From: Chloroflexota bacterium
GTDB lineage: Bacteria > Chloroflexota > Anaerolineae > DUEN01
Direction of reading: 5' to 3'
Assembly: GCA_013152435.1 (NCBI GenBank)
Contig: JAADGJ010000120.1
Location: 1-41,424 of the forward strand
Length of the DNA: 41,424 nucleotides
Shown here: piece after piece, positions 33,256-41,375 of the stretch
Numbering within the stretch: position 1 is the stretch's first letter
Layout: each line of letters starts with the position of its first letter
Notes under the pieces: generated by a model
Told to the model about the DNA's origin: nothing
What the model saw: the letters and a program-made list of their open reading frames with translations, nothing else
Database searches by the model: none
Made by a program: the position numbers and the translations under genes

Positions 33256-33738
33256 TCACATCTTATAACCGATCTGACGAAGGAGATTCTTGCGCCAGGT
33301 CACGTCCTCTTCCGTCTCGACTCCCTTGGTCTTGATCCCATCGATCACCCCGAGGATGCCGCGTCCCTGCTCGGTCTCGGCGATGATCACCTCGACGGGA
33401 TTGGCGGTGGCGCAGAAGATACGACACACCTCGGGCACCATCTTGATGGCGTTCAGAACGTTGATGGGATAGAAGTTACGCATGAAGATGATGAAGCTAT
33501 GCCCGGCGGAGAGGGCCAGGGCGTTCTTCTTGGCCAGCTCCACCAGTTCCTCATCGGTGCCCGCGGCGCGCACCAGCGCGGGGCCGGATGACTCACAAAA
33601 CGCCAGGCCAAACTGGGCGCCGGGGACCGTGCCCACGATGGCCTCGTAGATGTCCTCCACGGTCTTGATGAAGTGGCTTTGTCCCAGGATGAAGTTCATG
33701 TCGTCCGGCTTCTCGATGCGTACGGTCTTCAGTTCCAT
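33256..33738 (-). CDS. adenosine-specific kinase family protein
   Basis: A 160-aa protein of the adenosine-specific kinase family (formerly DUF355), best known from archaea. The segments [20 protein letters not shown] (about 38-57), [18 protein letters not shown] (about 78-95), [14 protein letters not shown]-like text (about 103-117) and the C-terminal [10 protein letters not shown] are conserved in it. AGGAGGAGG lies just before ATG 33738. Binding of adenosine has been shown for an archaeal member; the activity is otherwise little studied. A possible extended -10 promoter is at 33814. Confidence 0.88.
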   Translation of the reverse strand: MELKTVRIEKPDDMNFILGQSHFIKTVEDIYEAIVGTVPGAQFGLAFCESSGPALVRAAGTDEELVELAKKNALALSAGHSFIIFMRNFYPINVLNAIKMVPEVCRIFCATANPVEVIIAETEQGRGILGVIDGIKTKGVETEEDVTWRKNLLRQIGYKM

Positions 33739-33813
33739 GGCCTCCTCCTGTGAGAACAAGATACGCTCGGTTAAGCCTCCACGTCCGAACGCGGGCAACA
33801 AACGGCCCACTCA

Positions 33814-33822
33814 ATTCTAACA
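33814..33822 (-). promoter_or_regulatory. possible extended -10 promoter of the adenosine-specific kinase gene
   Basis: On the minus strand, TGTTAGAAT has the TGn extension in front of a TAGAAT -10 box, 76 bp upstream of the start. No good -35 box is seen. Confidence 0.35.
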
Positions 33823-33897
33823 TAGAAAGGAATCAGGTGGGAACCAGATGCGGAGAACGGCAGTGCATCCTTTTCGTTGGAAATACAACGGGGAGCT

Positions 33898-34053
33898 TTA
33901 GAGCGTGTCTGAAAATTTACCGGCACGATGTTCTGAGGGGGTCTCCCTCAACGACCAGCTCCACAGGGGGAGGTGTGGAGGGAACCTCCCCTCCACGGAA
34001 ATCCCACTTTCCCGGCCTGTACCTGCCTTCCTCATTTTTCAGACACACTCTTA
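33898..34053 (-). repeat. MITE-like dispersed repeat, copy C (inverted, internally deleted, 156 bp)
   Basis: Both ends are terminal inverted repeats (TTAGAGCGTGTCTGAAAA at 33898-33915 and, from the other strand, TAAGAGTGTGTCTGAAAA at 34036-34053). The interior matches the reverse complement of the right half of copy B, then jumps to the other terminus, so about 100 bp are missing. It ends 6 bp after the stop of the LysM/M23 gene, where it may also act as a terminator. Confidence 0.8.
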
Positions 34054-34059
34054 GCGGGT

Positions 34060-35106
34060 CTATGGCTCGGGCGGGAGATAATCCAGCGGGTTCACCCGCT
34101 TTCCGTTCACCCGGATCTCAAAGTGGACATGCGGCCCCGTGCTGCGACCGGTGCTGCCCACCTCGCCGATGAGCTGCCCGCGCTTCACCCGATCCCCTTC
34201 ATGTACCCAGGCGCCCTTCAAATGGCTGTAGAGGGTCACCAGGCCATCGCCGTGATGAATGATGACAGTGTATCCATAGCCAGTCCTGGCCCAGGCGGCA
34301 TGGGTGACCACCCCGCCGAGCGCGGCATACACCGGCGCGCCGTAGATCGATCCGATGTCGATCGCCCGATGCCGGGCGGAGTATCCCTGCGTCAGGCGCC
34401 CCACCAGCGGCCAGGCGAACGCATAGCCCGGCGCCGGGCTCGGTTTGCGCAGCCAACGGGTGAGATCCTTCCGTCCGTTGGGGATGAACAATCGCTGGCC
34501 GGGGACGAGCTCGTAGGGCTCGCTCAGGCGGTTCAACGGCTCGGCCGTGATATCCACCGGCGCCACCCCCCACGCCTTGGCGATGGACTCCAGCGTATCG
34601 CCGGGCCGAACCGTGTATAGCGCCCCTCGACGCGGCGGGATCAAGATCTCCTGCCCCGCCCAGATACGATCCGGATTGCGCTCGATCTCCGGGTTGCACC
34701 AGCGCAACGTGTCCACATCCAGGCCGAACTTATGCGCGACGCTCCACAGCGTGTCGCCGGGCTGAAGGGTGTACGTGATGATCTTGCGACGCGCGGCCGC
34801 CCCCAACGCCTCCTGAAGCTTCGGTCCCCGGGACAGCGACAGGAGATCATCCACGGGGAACGAGCCGGAGCGTCCCATCACCTCACTCGCCTCCGCACGC
34901 GAGCGCGGCGCGCCCGCGCTCGCCAGGGAGGCTCCACCTCCCACCGGCGTCTCCGTAAACGGCGCCATGGCCGCGCTCGTCGGGACAGGCGCGATCAAAG
35001 ACGCACACAGCCCGGCGATGACGAGCAGGCTTATCCGCCACAGGACACGATAGGATCGACGCACCGATTCGCTCCTTCGGCCCGAAGGCCCAACCCTACG
35101 CGGCAT
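34060..35106 (-). CDS. secreted LysM and M23 peptidoglycan peptidase
   Basis: A 348-aa exported protein. A twin-basic N-terminus and hydrophobic stretch (about 23-46, ending PTSAA) form a signal peptide or anchor. Two LysM domains follow (about 107-152, YTLQPGDTLWSVA; about 157-206, YTVRPGDTLESIA), then an M23 LytM-type domain with zinc ligands in HRAID (His, Asp) and HVHFE (His-x-His). It should cleave or regulate peptidoglycan cross-links at the cell wall. ATG 35106 is used; a TTG at 35133 with GAGGGG upstream would add nine residues and is possible. Confidence 0.92.
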   Translation of the reverse strand: MPRRVGPSGRRSESVRRSYRVLWRISLLVIAGLCASLIAPVPTSAAMAPFTETPVGGGASLASAGAPRSRAEASEVMGRSGSFPVDDLLSLSRGPKLQEALGAAARRKIITYTLQPGDTLWSVAHKFGLDVDTLRWCNPEIERNPDRIWAGQEILIPPRRGALYTVRPGDTLESIAKAWGVAPVDITAEPLNRLSEPYELVPGQRLFIPNGRKDLTRWLRKPSPAPGYAFAWPLVGRLTQGYSARHRAIDIGSIYGAPVYAALGGVVTHAAWARTGYGYTVIIHHGDGLVTLYSHLKGAWVHEGDRVKRGQLIGEVGSTGRSTGPHVHFEIRVNGKRVNPLDYLPPEP

Positions 35107-35310
35107 CCTACCACATGCACGTGAGCGAAGCAAAACCCCTCAGGGCGGTAACTGCACAGAGTTACAGAAACGATCAGAGGAACCCTATGAGAGCATAACG
35201 GGCCAGGCTCCCACGCCCGGCTCGTGACAGCATGGGAGCCGCCACCGCATGGTGGATCAACCTGACCTTACCCGCAACTTCCCCATGACCGACACCGTTG
35301 TGAACAGGTC

Positions 35311-36045
35311 TCAGGGCGCCTCCAGGCCATGTCGCTCCAGCAACGCCGTATCCGCCAGCAGCTCCGCTGTCGGCCCGTCCGCCATCACCCGGCCCTCGTC
35401 CAGGATGACCATGCGCGGGAACAGGTCCCGCACCAGGTGCATGTCGTGCGTGGAGACCAGCATGGTGATGGGCAACGAGCGCAACAGGTTGATGAGCCCC
35501 CGCCGGGCTCTCGGATCCAGCCCGGCCGACGGCTCGTCCAGCACCAGGATGCGGGGATCCATGGACAGCACCGTGGCGATGGCGATCCGCTTGCGCTCCC
35601 CCATGCTCAGATGATGGGTGATCCGATCGTCAAACCCCTCCATGCCCACCAACGCCAGCGCCCGCCGCACGCGCTCCCGCACCTCCGCCTCCGCGTATCC
35701 CATGTGTAGCGGGCCGAAAGCCACGTCCTCGAACACCGTGGGGGAGAAGAGCTGGTCGTCCGGGTTCTGAAAGACCAGCCCCACCCGGGCGCGAATGCGT
35801 CCCAGGTTCTCGTCATTGACCTCCATCCCATCCACCCATATCCGACCGCGAGGGCTGCGCAGGATGCCGTTCAGATGCAACATCAGCGTGGACTTCCCCG
35901 CGCCGTTCGGCCCCACCAACGCCACCTTCTCGCCTTCGTGAATGGAAAGTGTAACGCCATACAGCGCCTGCCGCCCGTCCGGGTACGTGAAGTCCAGATC
36001 CTCGATGCGGATCACCGGTTTGCGCCCGTTCTCTCGCGTCACCAT
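35311..36045 (-). CDS. cbiO: energy-coupling factor (cobalt/nickel) transporter ATPase
   Basis: A 244-aa ABC ATPase of the CbiO type. Walker A GPNGAGKST (about 41-49), Q-loop VFQNPDDQLFS (about 89-99), signature LSMGERKRIAIA (about 146-157), Walker B RILVLDEPSAGLD (about 166-178) and the H-loop STHD are all intact. It powers the CbiMQ transporter encoded just upstream on the same strand (13 bp gap). Only one ATPase is present, so it would work as a homodimer. Confidence 0.94.
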   Translation of the reverse strand: MVTRENGRKPVIRIEDLDFTYPDGRQALYGVTLSIHEGEKVALVGPNGAGKSTLMLHLNGILRSPRGRIWVDGMEVNDENLGRIRARVGLVFQNPDDQLFSPTVFEDVAFGPLHMGYAEAEVRERVRRALALVGMEGFDDRITHHLSMGERKRIAIATVLSMDPRILVLDEPSAGLDPRARRGLINLLRSLPITMLVSTHDMHLVRDLFPRMVILDEGRVMADGPTAELLADTALLERHGLEAP

Positions 36046-36058
36046 CGCTTTTCCCGCC

Positions 36059-36850
36059 TCATCGATACGCCCATCCCTCGATCACCACCAACGCCAACAC
36101 GAGCACCAGAAGCGCTACTACATCATACAAAGTCAGACGTCGCGTGTCCAATGTGCGCAGATCGCCCGCGTATCCCCGGCTGAGCATCGCCTGATACACG
36201 CGCTCGCTGCGCTCATAGCTGCGCAGGAACAGATTGCCCACCATGTGTCCGGTCACCCGCGCCCGCCAGGCGATGGGCCGGCGCACCCGGCGACCGTCCG
36301 GCTGCGCGCTGCGGGCCTCCCGGGCGCGCATCAGCCGTTGCGCCTCGTCCGCCAGCACGAATAGATAACGGTACATGAAGGAGATGATCGCCACCAGCAG
36401 CCGGGGGACGCCGAGTTGCCGCAACGCCTGCATCAGGGCCGGATAGGATGTGGTCGCGGCGAGCAGGAGCGCCATCAACACCGAGAGCCACGATTTGACC
36501 ATCACGGAGAGGAAGGCGATGAGGCCCTGATCGGTGACGCGCACCTGCCAGCGCCATATCGGGAGCGTCACCAGCGCCTCGCCCGGGCGGGTGAACGCCA
36601 GCGTCACAGCGGCCAGGGCGAAGGGAAGAGCCACCAGGCCACGACGCAATAACAGCCCATGGGGAACGCGGGCCAGCGCCGTGCACCCCGCCCAGAGCAG
36701 CCATAACGCCAAAAACGCCCCCCAGCGACCGGGGGGCGTCACCGTACAGGCCAGCACAAAGGCCAGGGTACCGATGAATTTGATTCGGCCGTCCAGCCGA
36801 TGGATTCGGCTGTCCAGGCCCACGTACTGATCCAGATGGCTGATATGCAT
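36059..36850 (-). CDS. cbiQ: energy-coupling factor transporter transmembrane subunit
   Basis: A 263-aa CbiQ T-component with about six membrane segments. The N-terminus DSRIHRLDGRIKFIG is typical. The coupling-helix motifs with Ala-Arg-Gly are represented by MRAREARSAQ (about 177) and MLSRGYAG (about 230), which contact CbiO. I choose ATG 36850, 7 bp after the CbiM stop; a GTG at 36871 would overlap cbiM and is possible. The length fits the family. Confidence 0.9.
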   Translation of the reverse strand: MHISHLDQYVGLDSRIHRLDGRIKFIGTLAFVLACTVTPPGRWGAFLALWLLWAGCTALARVPHGLLLRRGLVALPFALAAVTLAFTRPGEALVTLPIWRWQVRVTDQGLIAFLSVMVKSWLSVLMALLLAATTSYPALMQALRQLGVPRLLVAIISFMYRYLFVLADEAQRLMRAREARSAQPDGRRVRRPIAWRARVTGHMVGNLFLRSYERSERVYQAMLSRGYAGDLRTLDTRRLTLYDVVALLVLVLALVVIEGWAYR

Positions 36851-36857
36851 ACGCGCG

Positions 36858-37811
36858 CTAACTGGCCTCACGCCGCTGCAGCCGACGGGCCAGGAGCCAG
36901 GTCACGCCGAACATGAGCAGCGTGCCCAGCACTCCGGCCAGGATCGTCGCCAGGGCCTCATTGGAGACCCCCGGGAACAGGTAGTCGGGGATGATCTGAT
37001 AGAAGGGCCCCATGGCTCGATCGATGAACCCGAAATCCTCGGCCACGCGCTCCAGCCCATCGGGCGAGGAGGAGGCCAGCGGGGAAAGCAGGGCCACCAC
37101 CAGCGCGACGGCCAGCCCGATCATCGGCCAGCGACCGCTGCCCGCCTCGGCCGGTTGTAACGTCATCAGATCCGGCCGGGCAGCCGAGATGAACGCCAGC
37201 GCGCCCACCGTGATGAGCGCCTCGCCGATGCCGATCAGGACGTGGACGGTGGCCATCGCGGGCAACACGACGCCCAGGGCGATGGTGCCGGAGGCCGCCA
37301 GGGCGACGGAAACGCCAATGGCCGCCACCACCACGGACGCCCACGCGGCGAGCGCCGCGGCCACCCACTGGTGCAGATTCCGCAGCGACCGATAAATCCC
37401 GTAGCTGACCAGCGGCGCCACTACCGCCATGAACAGGATATTCGCTCCCAGGGCGATGAGCCCGCCATCCTGGAAGAACAGCGCCTGCACGGTCACCACG
37501 GCCGTCATGATCAGCATGGCCGCCCAAGGGCCGAGGAGGATGGTCGCCAACGCGGCGCCGATGAGATGTCCCGAGGTGCCGCCGGCGACCTGGAAGTTGA
37601 TCATCTGGCCGGCGAAGATGAAAGCGGCCAGCACCCCCATCAGCGGCACCTGGCGCTCTCCCAACTGCTTATTCGTCTCGCGAACGGCGAACCCGAGGGC
37701 CACGGCGCTCAGGATCCAGCAGACGACGATCACCGGCAGGCTGAGGAAGCCGTCCGGGATGTGCATAGCCGCCCGCTCCAGGACCGGCGCCAACACACTG
37801 TTCCACATCAT
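36858..37811 (-). CDS. cbiM: cobalt/nickel transporter substrate component, CbiM with fused CbiN-like (PDGLE) domain
   Basis: A 317-aa membrane protein (about 8 helices). The substrate-binding component begins MHIPDGFLS, where in this family the N-terminal Met-His coordinates Co2+ or Ni2+. GTSGHLIGAALA (about 82) supplies a further metal His. After the sixth helix, SSSPDGLERVAEDFG is the PDGLE motif of CbiN/NikN, so M and N are fused. The strong ribosome site (GGAGGAG...GGAGAAG) points to the ATG at 37811, 15 codons before MHIPDG; a start at 37766 would expose the metal-binding Met-His. Cobalt versus nickel is not decided by sequence. Confidence 0.92.
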   Translation of the reverse strand: MMWNSVLAPVLERAAMHIPDGFLSLPVIVVCWILSAVALGFAVRETNKQLGERQVPLMGVLAAFIFAGQMINFQVAGGTSGHLIGAALATILLGPWAAMLIMTAVVTVQALFFQDGGLIALGANILFMAVVAPLVSYGIYRSLRNLHQWVAAALAAWASVVVAAIGVSVALAASGTIALGVVLPAMATVHVLIGIGEALITVGALAFISAARPDLMTLQPAEAGSGRWPMIGLAVALVVALLSPLASSSPDGLERVAEDFGFIDRAMGPFYQIIPDYLFPGVSNEALATILAGVLGTLLMFGVTWLLARRLQRREAS

Positions 37812-37910
37812 CTTCTCCACTCCTCCGAAGCGAATATGACGAGATGGCGATGAATCGCCAGGGGCGCTCCCCCGGCCGACCGGCTCAAGACCTCTCAAGC
37901 GAAGGCGGAA

Positions 37911-38345
37911 TCAGCCCAGCTCGGCCGCACAGCGCTCGCAGAGGCCGGGGATGCTCAAATGATCCACCTCCGCCTGAAACCGGTACTCGCCGGCCAGGCG
38001 CTCCGCCAACTCCATCAGCCATGCGACGGGGACCTCAATCGTGGCACCACACTCGCGACAGACCGCATGCGCGTGCGGGCGCCGTCGCGTGGCCTCGTAC
38101 TGCGCCGGGCCGTGAGCCGGTCGGAACTCCCCCACCAAGCCATGCTCCTTTAGGAACTGCAGCGACCGGTAGACGGTGGAGAGATCGACGTAAGGGTGCT
38201 GCTCCCGCACCCGCGCCCAGATCTCATCCACGGTCGCGTGGCCGGGATGATGGTACAGCGCCTCCAACACCAGCAGGCGTTGCGGCGTCAGCCGATACCC
38301 GGCCTCCCGCAAGGCCTCCGCATCCCTCTGATAGCAGCTCATCAT
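37911..38345 (-). CDS. Fur family metal-responsive regulator
   Basis: A 144-aa Fur-family repressor. The winged helix domain includes YRLTPQRLLVLEAL (about 17-30) and the recognition helix region VDLSTVYRSLQFL (about 53-65). The dimerisation domain has HAHAVCRECG (about 91-100) and GLCERCAAE at the C-terminus, giving two CxxC pairs for structural zinc. It is the first gene of the cbiM-cbiQ-cbiO transcript, so regulation by nickel (Nur), zinc (Zur) or cobalt is likely. GGGAGGG directly precedes tandem ATG codons (38345, 38342). Confidence 0.92.
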   Translation of the reverse strand: MMSCYQRDAEALREAGYRLTPQRLLVLEALYHHPGHATVDEIWARVREQHPYVDLSTVYRSLQFLKEHGLVGEFRPAHGPAQYEATRRRPHAHAVCRECGATIEVPVAWLMELAERLAGEYRFQAEVDHLSIPGLCERCAAELG

Positions 38346-38371
38346 CCCTCCCTACTCATCCGGGGTAACAT

Positions 38372-38385
38372 CGCACCGAAGTGCG
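38372..38385 (-). other. UUCG-capped hairpin in the leader of the fur-family transcript
   Basis: On the minus strand, CGCAC-TTCG-GTGCG forms a 5-bp stem with the very stable UUCG tetraloop, in the leader about 30 nt before the start codon. A role is not evident. Confidence 0.4.
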
Positions 38386-38424
38386 GTACGACAGCCGAGC
38401 TATCCAGCCCAACCCACTACCGCA

Positions 38425-38452
38425 ATTATACGCACTTGCAAATATTTGTAAA
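38425..38452 (-). promoter_or_regulatory. promoter of the fur-cbiMQO operon
   Basis: On the minus strand, TTTACA (38452-38447) and a perfect TATAAT (38430-38425) are separated by 16 bp, about 80 bp upstream of the regulator start. Confidence 0.65.
38436..38451. promoter_or_regulatory. Fur-family operator candidate
   Basis: TTGCAAATATTTGTAA is a 16-bp palindrome with one mismatched pair. It fills the spacer between the -35 and -10 boxes of the fur-family promoter and lies 15 bp from the -35 of the divergent PIG-L gene promoter. It can also be read as TTGCAA-N4-TTGTAA, close to the Streptomyces Nur box (TTGCAA-N5-TTGCAA) as I remember it. Confidence 0.6.
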
Positions 38453-38466
38453 ATGAGGGCGTCGTT

Positions 38467-38495
38467 TTGACGATCCAGAGGCCATCCGGTATAGT
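38467..38495 (+). promoter_or_regulatory. sigma-70 promoter of the PIG-L-like gene
   Basis: TTGACG (38467-38472) and TATAGT (38490-38495) with an ideal 17-bp spacer, about 44 bp upstream of the ATG at 38539. Confidence 0.7.
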
Positions 38496-38538
38496 GAACG
38501 CCTGTGACGGAAGAACCATCCCAGCAGGAGAGGATCCC

Positions 38539-39285
38539 ATGTCCCCGAAACGTTTGCTCATGCTGGCCACCTTCGGCCTGGAGATCGTGGAGTGCGGCGG
38601 CACCTTGGCGAAACACGCCCGGGCCGGATGGGATGTCCATGCGGCCATACTGCTCTCTCGCCCTGAGGCCCAACCCCAGATCCAGCGCGCCGCCCAGATC
38701 CTGGGAGTGCAAACCCGCTTCCTGAACTTCTCCTACGGCGAGGTCCGCCCAGACCTCGCCTCCAAACAGGCCCTGGTTCGAGTGATCCGCGAGACCCGGC
38801 CGGACATCGTCATCACCCAGGACCCGGAGCACTCCTTCACCGATCTGGACCCGGACCGGCGCGAGGCGATGATCCTGTATCTGGAGGCGTTGAGCCTGGC
38901 AGGGAGGGATTTCGCGGTGGATGCGTGCGGTGGGCTTCCCCCCCACCAGGTACACAACATCTACTACATGACGCCGGAACATCCGAACTGCGTGGTGGAC
39001 ATCTCCGACGTGTACCACCTGAAGATGCAGGCGCTGGATGAACTGGGATACCAGCTCGCCTTCACCGCCCGGGTGCTCAAAGGCCACCTGTCAGAAGGCG
39101 CATTGCGGGCCGTCGTCCCGGACTATGAAGATGTGAAGAACGACGATCTGGCATTGGGGCGGGCACTACACCGGGAGATGGAGAGGGCCCTAGCGATCGC
39201 CCACGGGATCGCGGGCCACTCCGGCGCCGCATTGGGCGAGGCCTATCGGCACGAGGGCAGCTTCACGCTCGAATACCTGCTGTAA
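38539..39285 (+). CDS. PIG-L/LmbE-fold protein lacking the metal ligands
   Basis: A 248-aa member of the PIG-L (LmbE) deacetylase superfamily, recognisable by CGGTLAKHARAGWDV (about 19-33), RPDIVITQDPEHSF (about 109-122) and the C-terminal LPPHQVHNIYYMTPEHPNCVVDISD. The usual zinc motif AHPDD is ATFGL (10-14), and the third ligand His in the PDHR motif is Arg (DPDRRE), so all three metal ligands are missing. Canonical members deacetylate N-acetylglucosaminyl groups; this one probably does not by that mechanism. The ATG 38539 has AGGAGAGG upstream and a good promoter. Function unknown. Confidence 0.85.
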   Translation: MSPKRLLMLATFGLEIVECGGTLAKHARAGWDVHAAILLSRPEAQPQIQRAAQILGVQTRFLNFSYGEVRPDLASKQALVRVIRETRPDIVITQDPEHSFTDLDPDRREAMILYLEALSLAGRDFAVDACGGLPPHQVHNIYYMTPEHPNCVVDISDVYHLKMQALDELGYQLAFTARVLKGHLSEGALRAVVPDYEDVKNDDLALGRALHREMERALAIAHGIAGHSGAALGEAYRHEGSFTLEYLL

Positions 39286-39335
39286 CAGGCTGTCCTCACA
39301 TCCGACGGCACGCTGCTCCTATCCCGTCGAGCATA

Positions 39336-39366
39336 GGGTGGCCGCGGGCACTGCCGGCGGCTACCC
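39336..39366. terminator. hairpin between convergent genes
   Basis: A 15-bp stem with two mismatches (GGGTGGCCGCGGGCA / TGCCGGCGGCTACCC) sits between the PIG-L-like gene (+) and the ABC permease (-). Confidence 0.45.
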
Positions 39367-39378
39367 TCCCGCCTCACG

Positions 39379-40227
39379 TCAGCGCCGCAGCCTGGGATCC
39401 AGGAATTCCTCTAAAGCGAACCCGGTGAACGCGAAGCCGAGGACCGTCAGGGTGATCAGGAGCCCCGAGGGGATCACCCACCACACCCAGGCGCCGCTCA
39501 GAAAGGCGCCACGGACCTGAGCGTAGTACAGGATCGTCCCCCAGCTCTTGGCGGTTGGATCGCCCAACCCCAGGAAGCTGAGCGACGCCTCCACCAGGAT
39601 GGCAGTGCTGGCGGCCAACACGAGCTGGGCCAGGCTCAACGGCAGCACCCCGGGCAGCACATGCCGAACGAGGATGCGTCGGTCCCGCGCTCCGATGGCG
39701 CGGGCGGCCTCGATGTAATCCCGCCCCCGCAGGCCCAGGGTCTGTGAGCGGATCACACGGGCCGGCCGGGCCCAGGTCAGCACCGCCATCACGATGATCA
39801 AGTTGCGGAAACTGGGCCCCAGAAAAGCGGCTAGCAGGATCATCAGCGGCAGGAAGGGGATGACCAGCACCAGGTCCACAACGCGCATGATGACGGCGTC
39901 CACCATCCGGCCGTAGTACCCGGCCACCACGCCCGCCAACGTGCCGATCAAGACGGCCAGCAGGGCGGCCAGGACCCCCACAGCCAGGGAGATCCGGGCG
40001 CCGTGCACGATCTCACTGAGAATATCCTGCCCCACATCGTTGGTCCCCAGGAGGTGCCGGGCGCTGGGCGGCTGAAACGGTCGCCCCACGCGCTCCGCGG
40101 GGTCGTATGGGCTGAGGTCATCGGCGAAGATCGCCATCAGGCCGATCAGCAACAGAACGACGATCCCTATCATGCCGACGCGACTGCGCCGCAAAACCCG
40201 CCAGGCCTCCCACACCCTATCGCCCAT
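39379..40227 (-). CDS. ABC transporter permease, oligopeptide/dipeptide (DppC/OppC) type
   Basis: A 282-aa inner-membrane permease with an N-terminal helix (RSRVGMIGIVVLLLIGLMAIFA), the HLLGTNDVGQDILS segment typical of DppC, five further helices and the EAA loop EAARAIGARDRRILVRHVLPGVLP (about 170-193) that docks the ATPase. Its start overlaps the DppB-type gene by 11 bp. Together they would import peptides, nickel or oligosaccharides; the binding protein and ATPases are not in the window. Confidence 0.93.
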   Translation of the reverse strand: MGDRVWEAWRVLRRSRVGMIGIVVLLLIGLMAIFADDLSPYDPAERVGRPFQPPSARHLLGTNDVGQDILSEIVHGARISLAVGVLAALLAVLIGTLAGVVAGYYGRMVDAVIMRVVDLVLVIPFLPLMILLAAFLGPSFRNLIIVMAVLTWARPARVIRSQTLGLRGRDYIEAARAIGARDRRILVRHVLPGVLPLSLAQLVLAASTAILVEASLSFLGLGDPTAKSWGTILYYAQVRGAFLSGAWVWWVIPSGLLITLTVLGFAFTGFALEEFLDPRLRR

Positions 40228-41203
40228 CGGGCACCCCTCGCCGCACCCTGGGGTCCAGGACCGGATACACGAGATCGGCCAGGATATTGCCCGCGATGAC
40301 GCTGACGGTGATCAGCAGGAAAGCCGCCTGCAGCACCGGATAGTCCCGGTTCAGGACGGCCTCGTATAGCAGCCGGCCCAGCCCCGGATAGGAGAACACC
40401 GTCTCCACCACCGTCGCGCCGCTGACCACGAAGCCCAGGTTCAACATGAACACGGTGGCCACTGGCAGCAGAGCGTTTCGGATCGCGTGGCGAAACATCA
40501 GCGCCCGCTCCGCCAGCCCCTTCGCGCGGGCGACCAGGATGTAGTCCTCTCGCAGAACGCTCAGCATGGAATAGCGCGTGATGAGGAAGGTCCCCGGGAC
40601 GGAGACCAGGGTCAAGGTCGCCACGGGCAACACGAGATGTTTGAGGATATCCGCCACGCGAGCCCAGCCCGCCAACTGTCGCCAGGACGTCTGCGCGCCG
40701 AAGGTCGGCAGCCAGCCCAGTTGCACGGCGAAGACGGCGATGAAGATCATCCCCACCCAGAACGCGGGGAGGGATTGCAGGAAGAGGAAGAAGGCCAGGA
40801 TGCCGATGTCGGATGCTCCGCCTCGCCGCCACGCGGTGAGGACGCCGAAGAGCACCCCCAGGGCCGTGGACAGGAGGAGGCTGGTGCCGGTCAGAAGGAC
40901 GGTCCAGGGCAGGCGCTCCCTCAGGATGTCGACGATGGGGCGCTTCTGCTGATAGGAGTACCCCCAATCGGCCCGCGCGAGGTCACCCAGATATCGGATG
41001 TACTGTCGCCATAGGGGTTGATCCAGGCCATGTCTGCGCAGGATCTCGGCCCGGGTCTCGGCCGGAAGCAAGGCCGCGTCCTCGCCCGCCAGAAGCGCCA
41101 GCGGATCTCCGGGCATGAGCCGGGGCAGCAGGAAGTTCAGCGAGACGGTGAGGAAGAGCACCGCCCCATATTGCCACAGCCTACGGACCAGGACCGTCGT
41201 CAT
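40217..41203 (-). CDS. ABC transporter permease, oligopeptide/dipeptide (DppB/OppB) type
   Basis: A 328-aa permease with the N-terminal helix, the PRLMPGDPLALL segment and ERLPWTVLLTG typical of DppB. The EAA loop is ARAKGLAERALMFRHAIRNALLP (about 220-242), and it ends LADLVYPVLDPRVR. GAGGAAGGG precedes the ATG. It is the upstream member of the permease pair; any solute-binding protein gene would lie beyond the right edge of the window, past the repeats at 41219-41424. Confidence 0.94.
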   Translation of the reverse strand: MTTVLVRRLWQYGAVLFLTVSLNFLLPRLMPGDPLALLAGEDAALLPAETRAEILRRHGLDQPLWRQYIRYLGDLARADWGYSYQQKRPIVDILRERLPWTVLLTGTSLLLSTALGVLFGVLTAWRRGGASDIGILAFFLFLQSLPAFWVGMIFIAVFAVQLGWLPTFGAQTSWRQLAGWARVADILKHLVLPVATLTLVSVPGTFLITRYSMLSVLREDYILVARAKGLAERALMFRHAIRNALLPVATVFMLNLGFVVSGATVVETVFSYPGLGRLLYEAVLNRDYPVLQAAFLLITVSVIAGNILADLVYPVLDPRVRRGVPDGR

Positions 41204-41218
41204 ATCCCTTCCTCAACG

Positions 41219-41365
41219 CAAGAGCGTGTCTAATCATTCACCACGAAGGCATAGAGGCACCAAGGATTGCACTGAAAACGCCTCATACTGGTTCCATAAA
41301 GCCTCTCATCGGAGAGAAAATATTTGCGTCTTCTGGAGGTTTCGCGTCTTGGTGGTTCTGCTATC
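41219..41365. repeat. imperfect inverted intergenic repeat
   Basis: The stretch begins AAGAGCGTGTCT, like the MITE terminus, then CACCACGAAGGCATAGAGGC. It ends with GCGTCTTGGTGGTT, which is complementary to the first part. This CACCAAG/GAAGGC type of repeat is a common non-coding intergenic element. No gene is seen. Confidence 0.45.
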
Positions 41366-41375
41366 TAACATCTCT

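Noticed and set aside
35190-35258. Possible hairpin GGCTCCCA...TGGGAGCC as a terminator of cbiO
   Set aside because: The stem is only 8 bp with a 19-nt loop and no T tract.
37812-37910. Cobalamin riboswitch before cbiM
   Set aside because: The gap after the fur-family gene is under 100 bp, too short for the element, and no B12-box-like segment is seen; only a small GGCGA/TCGCC hairpin is present.
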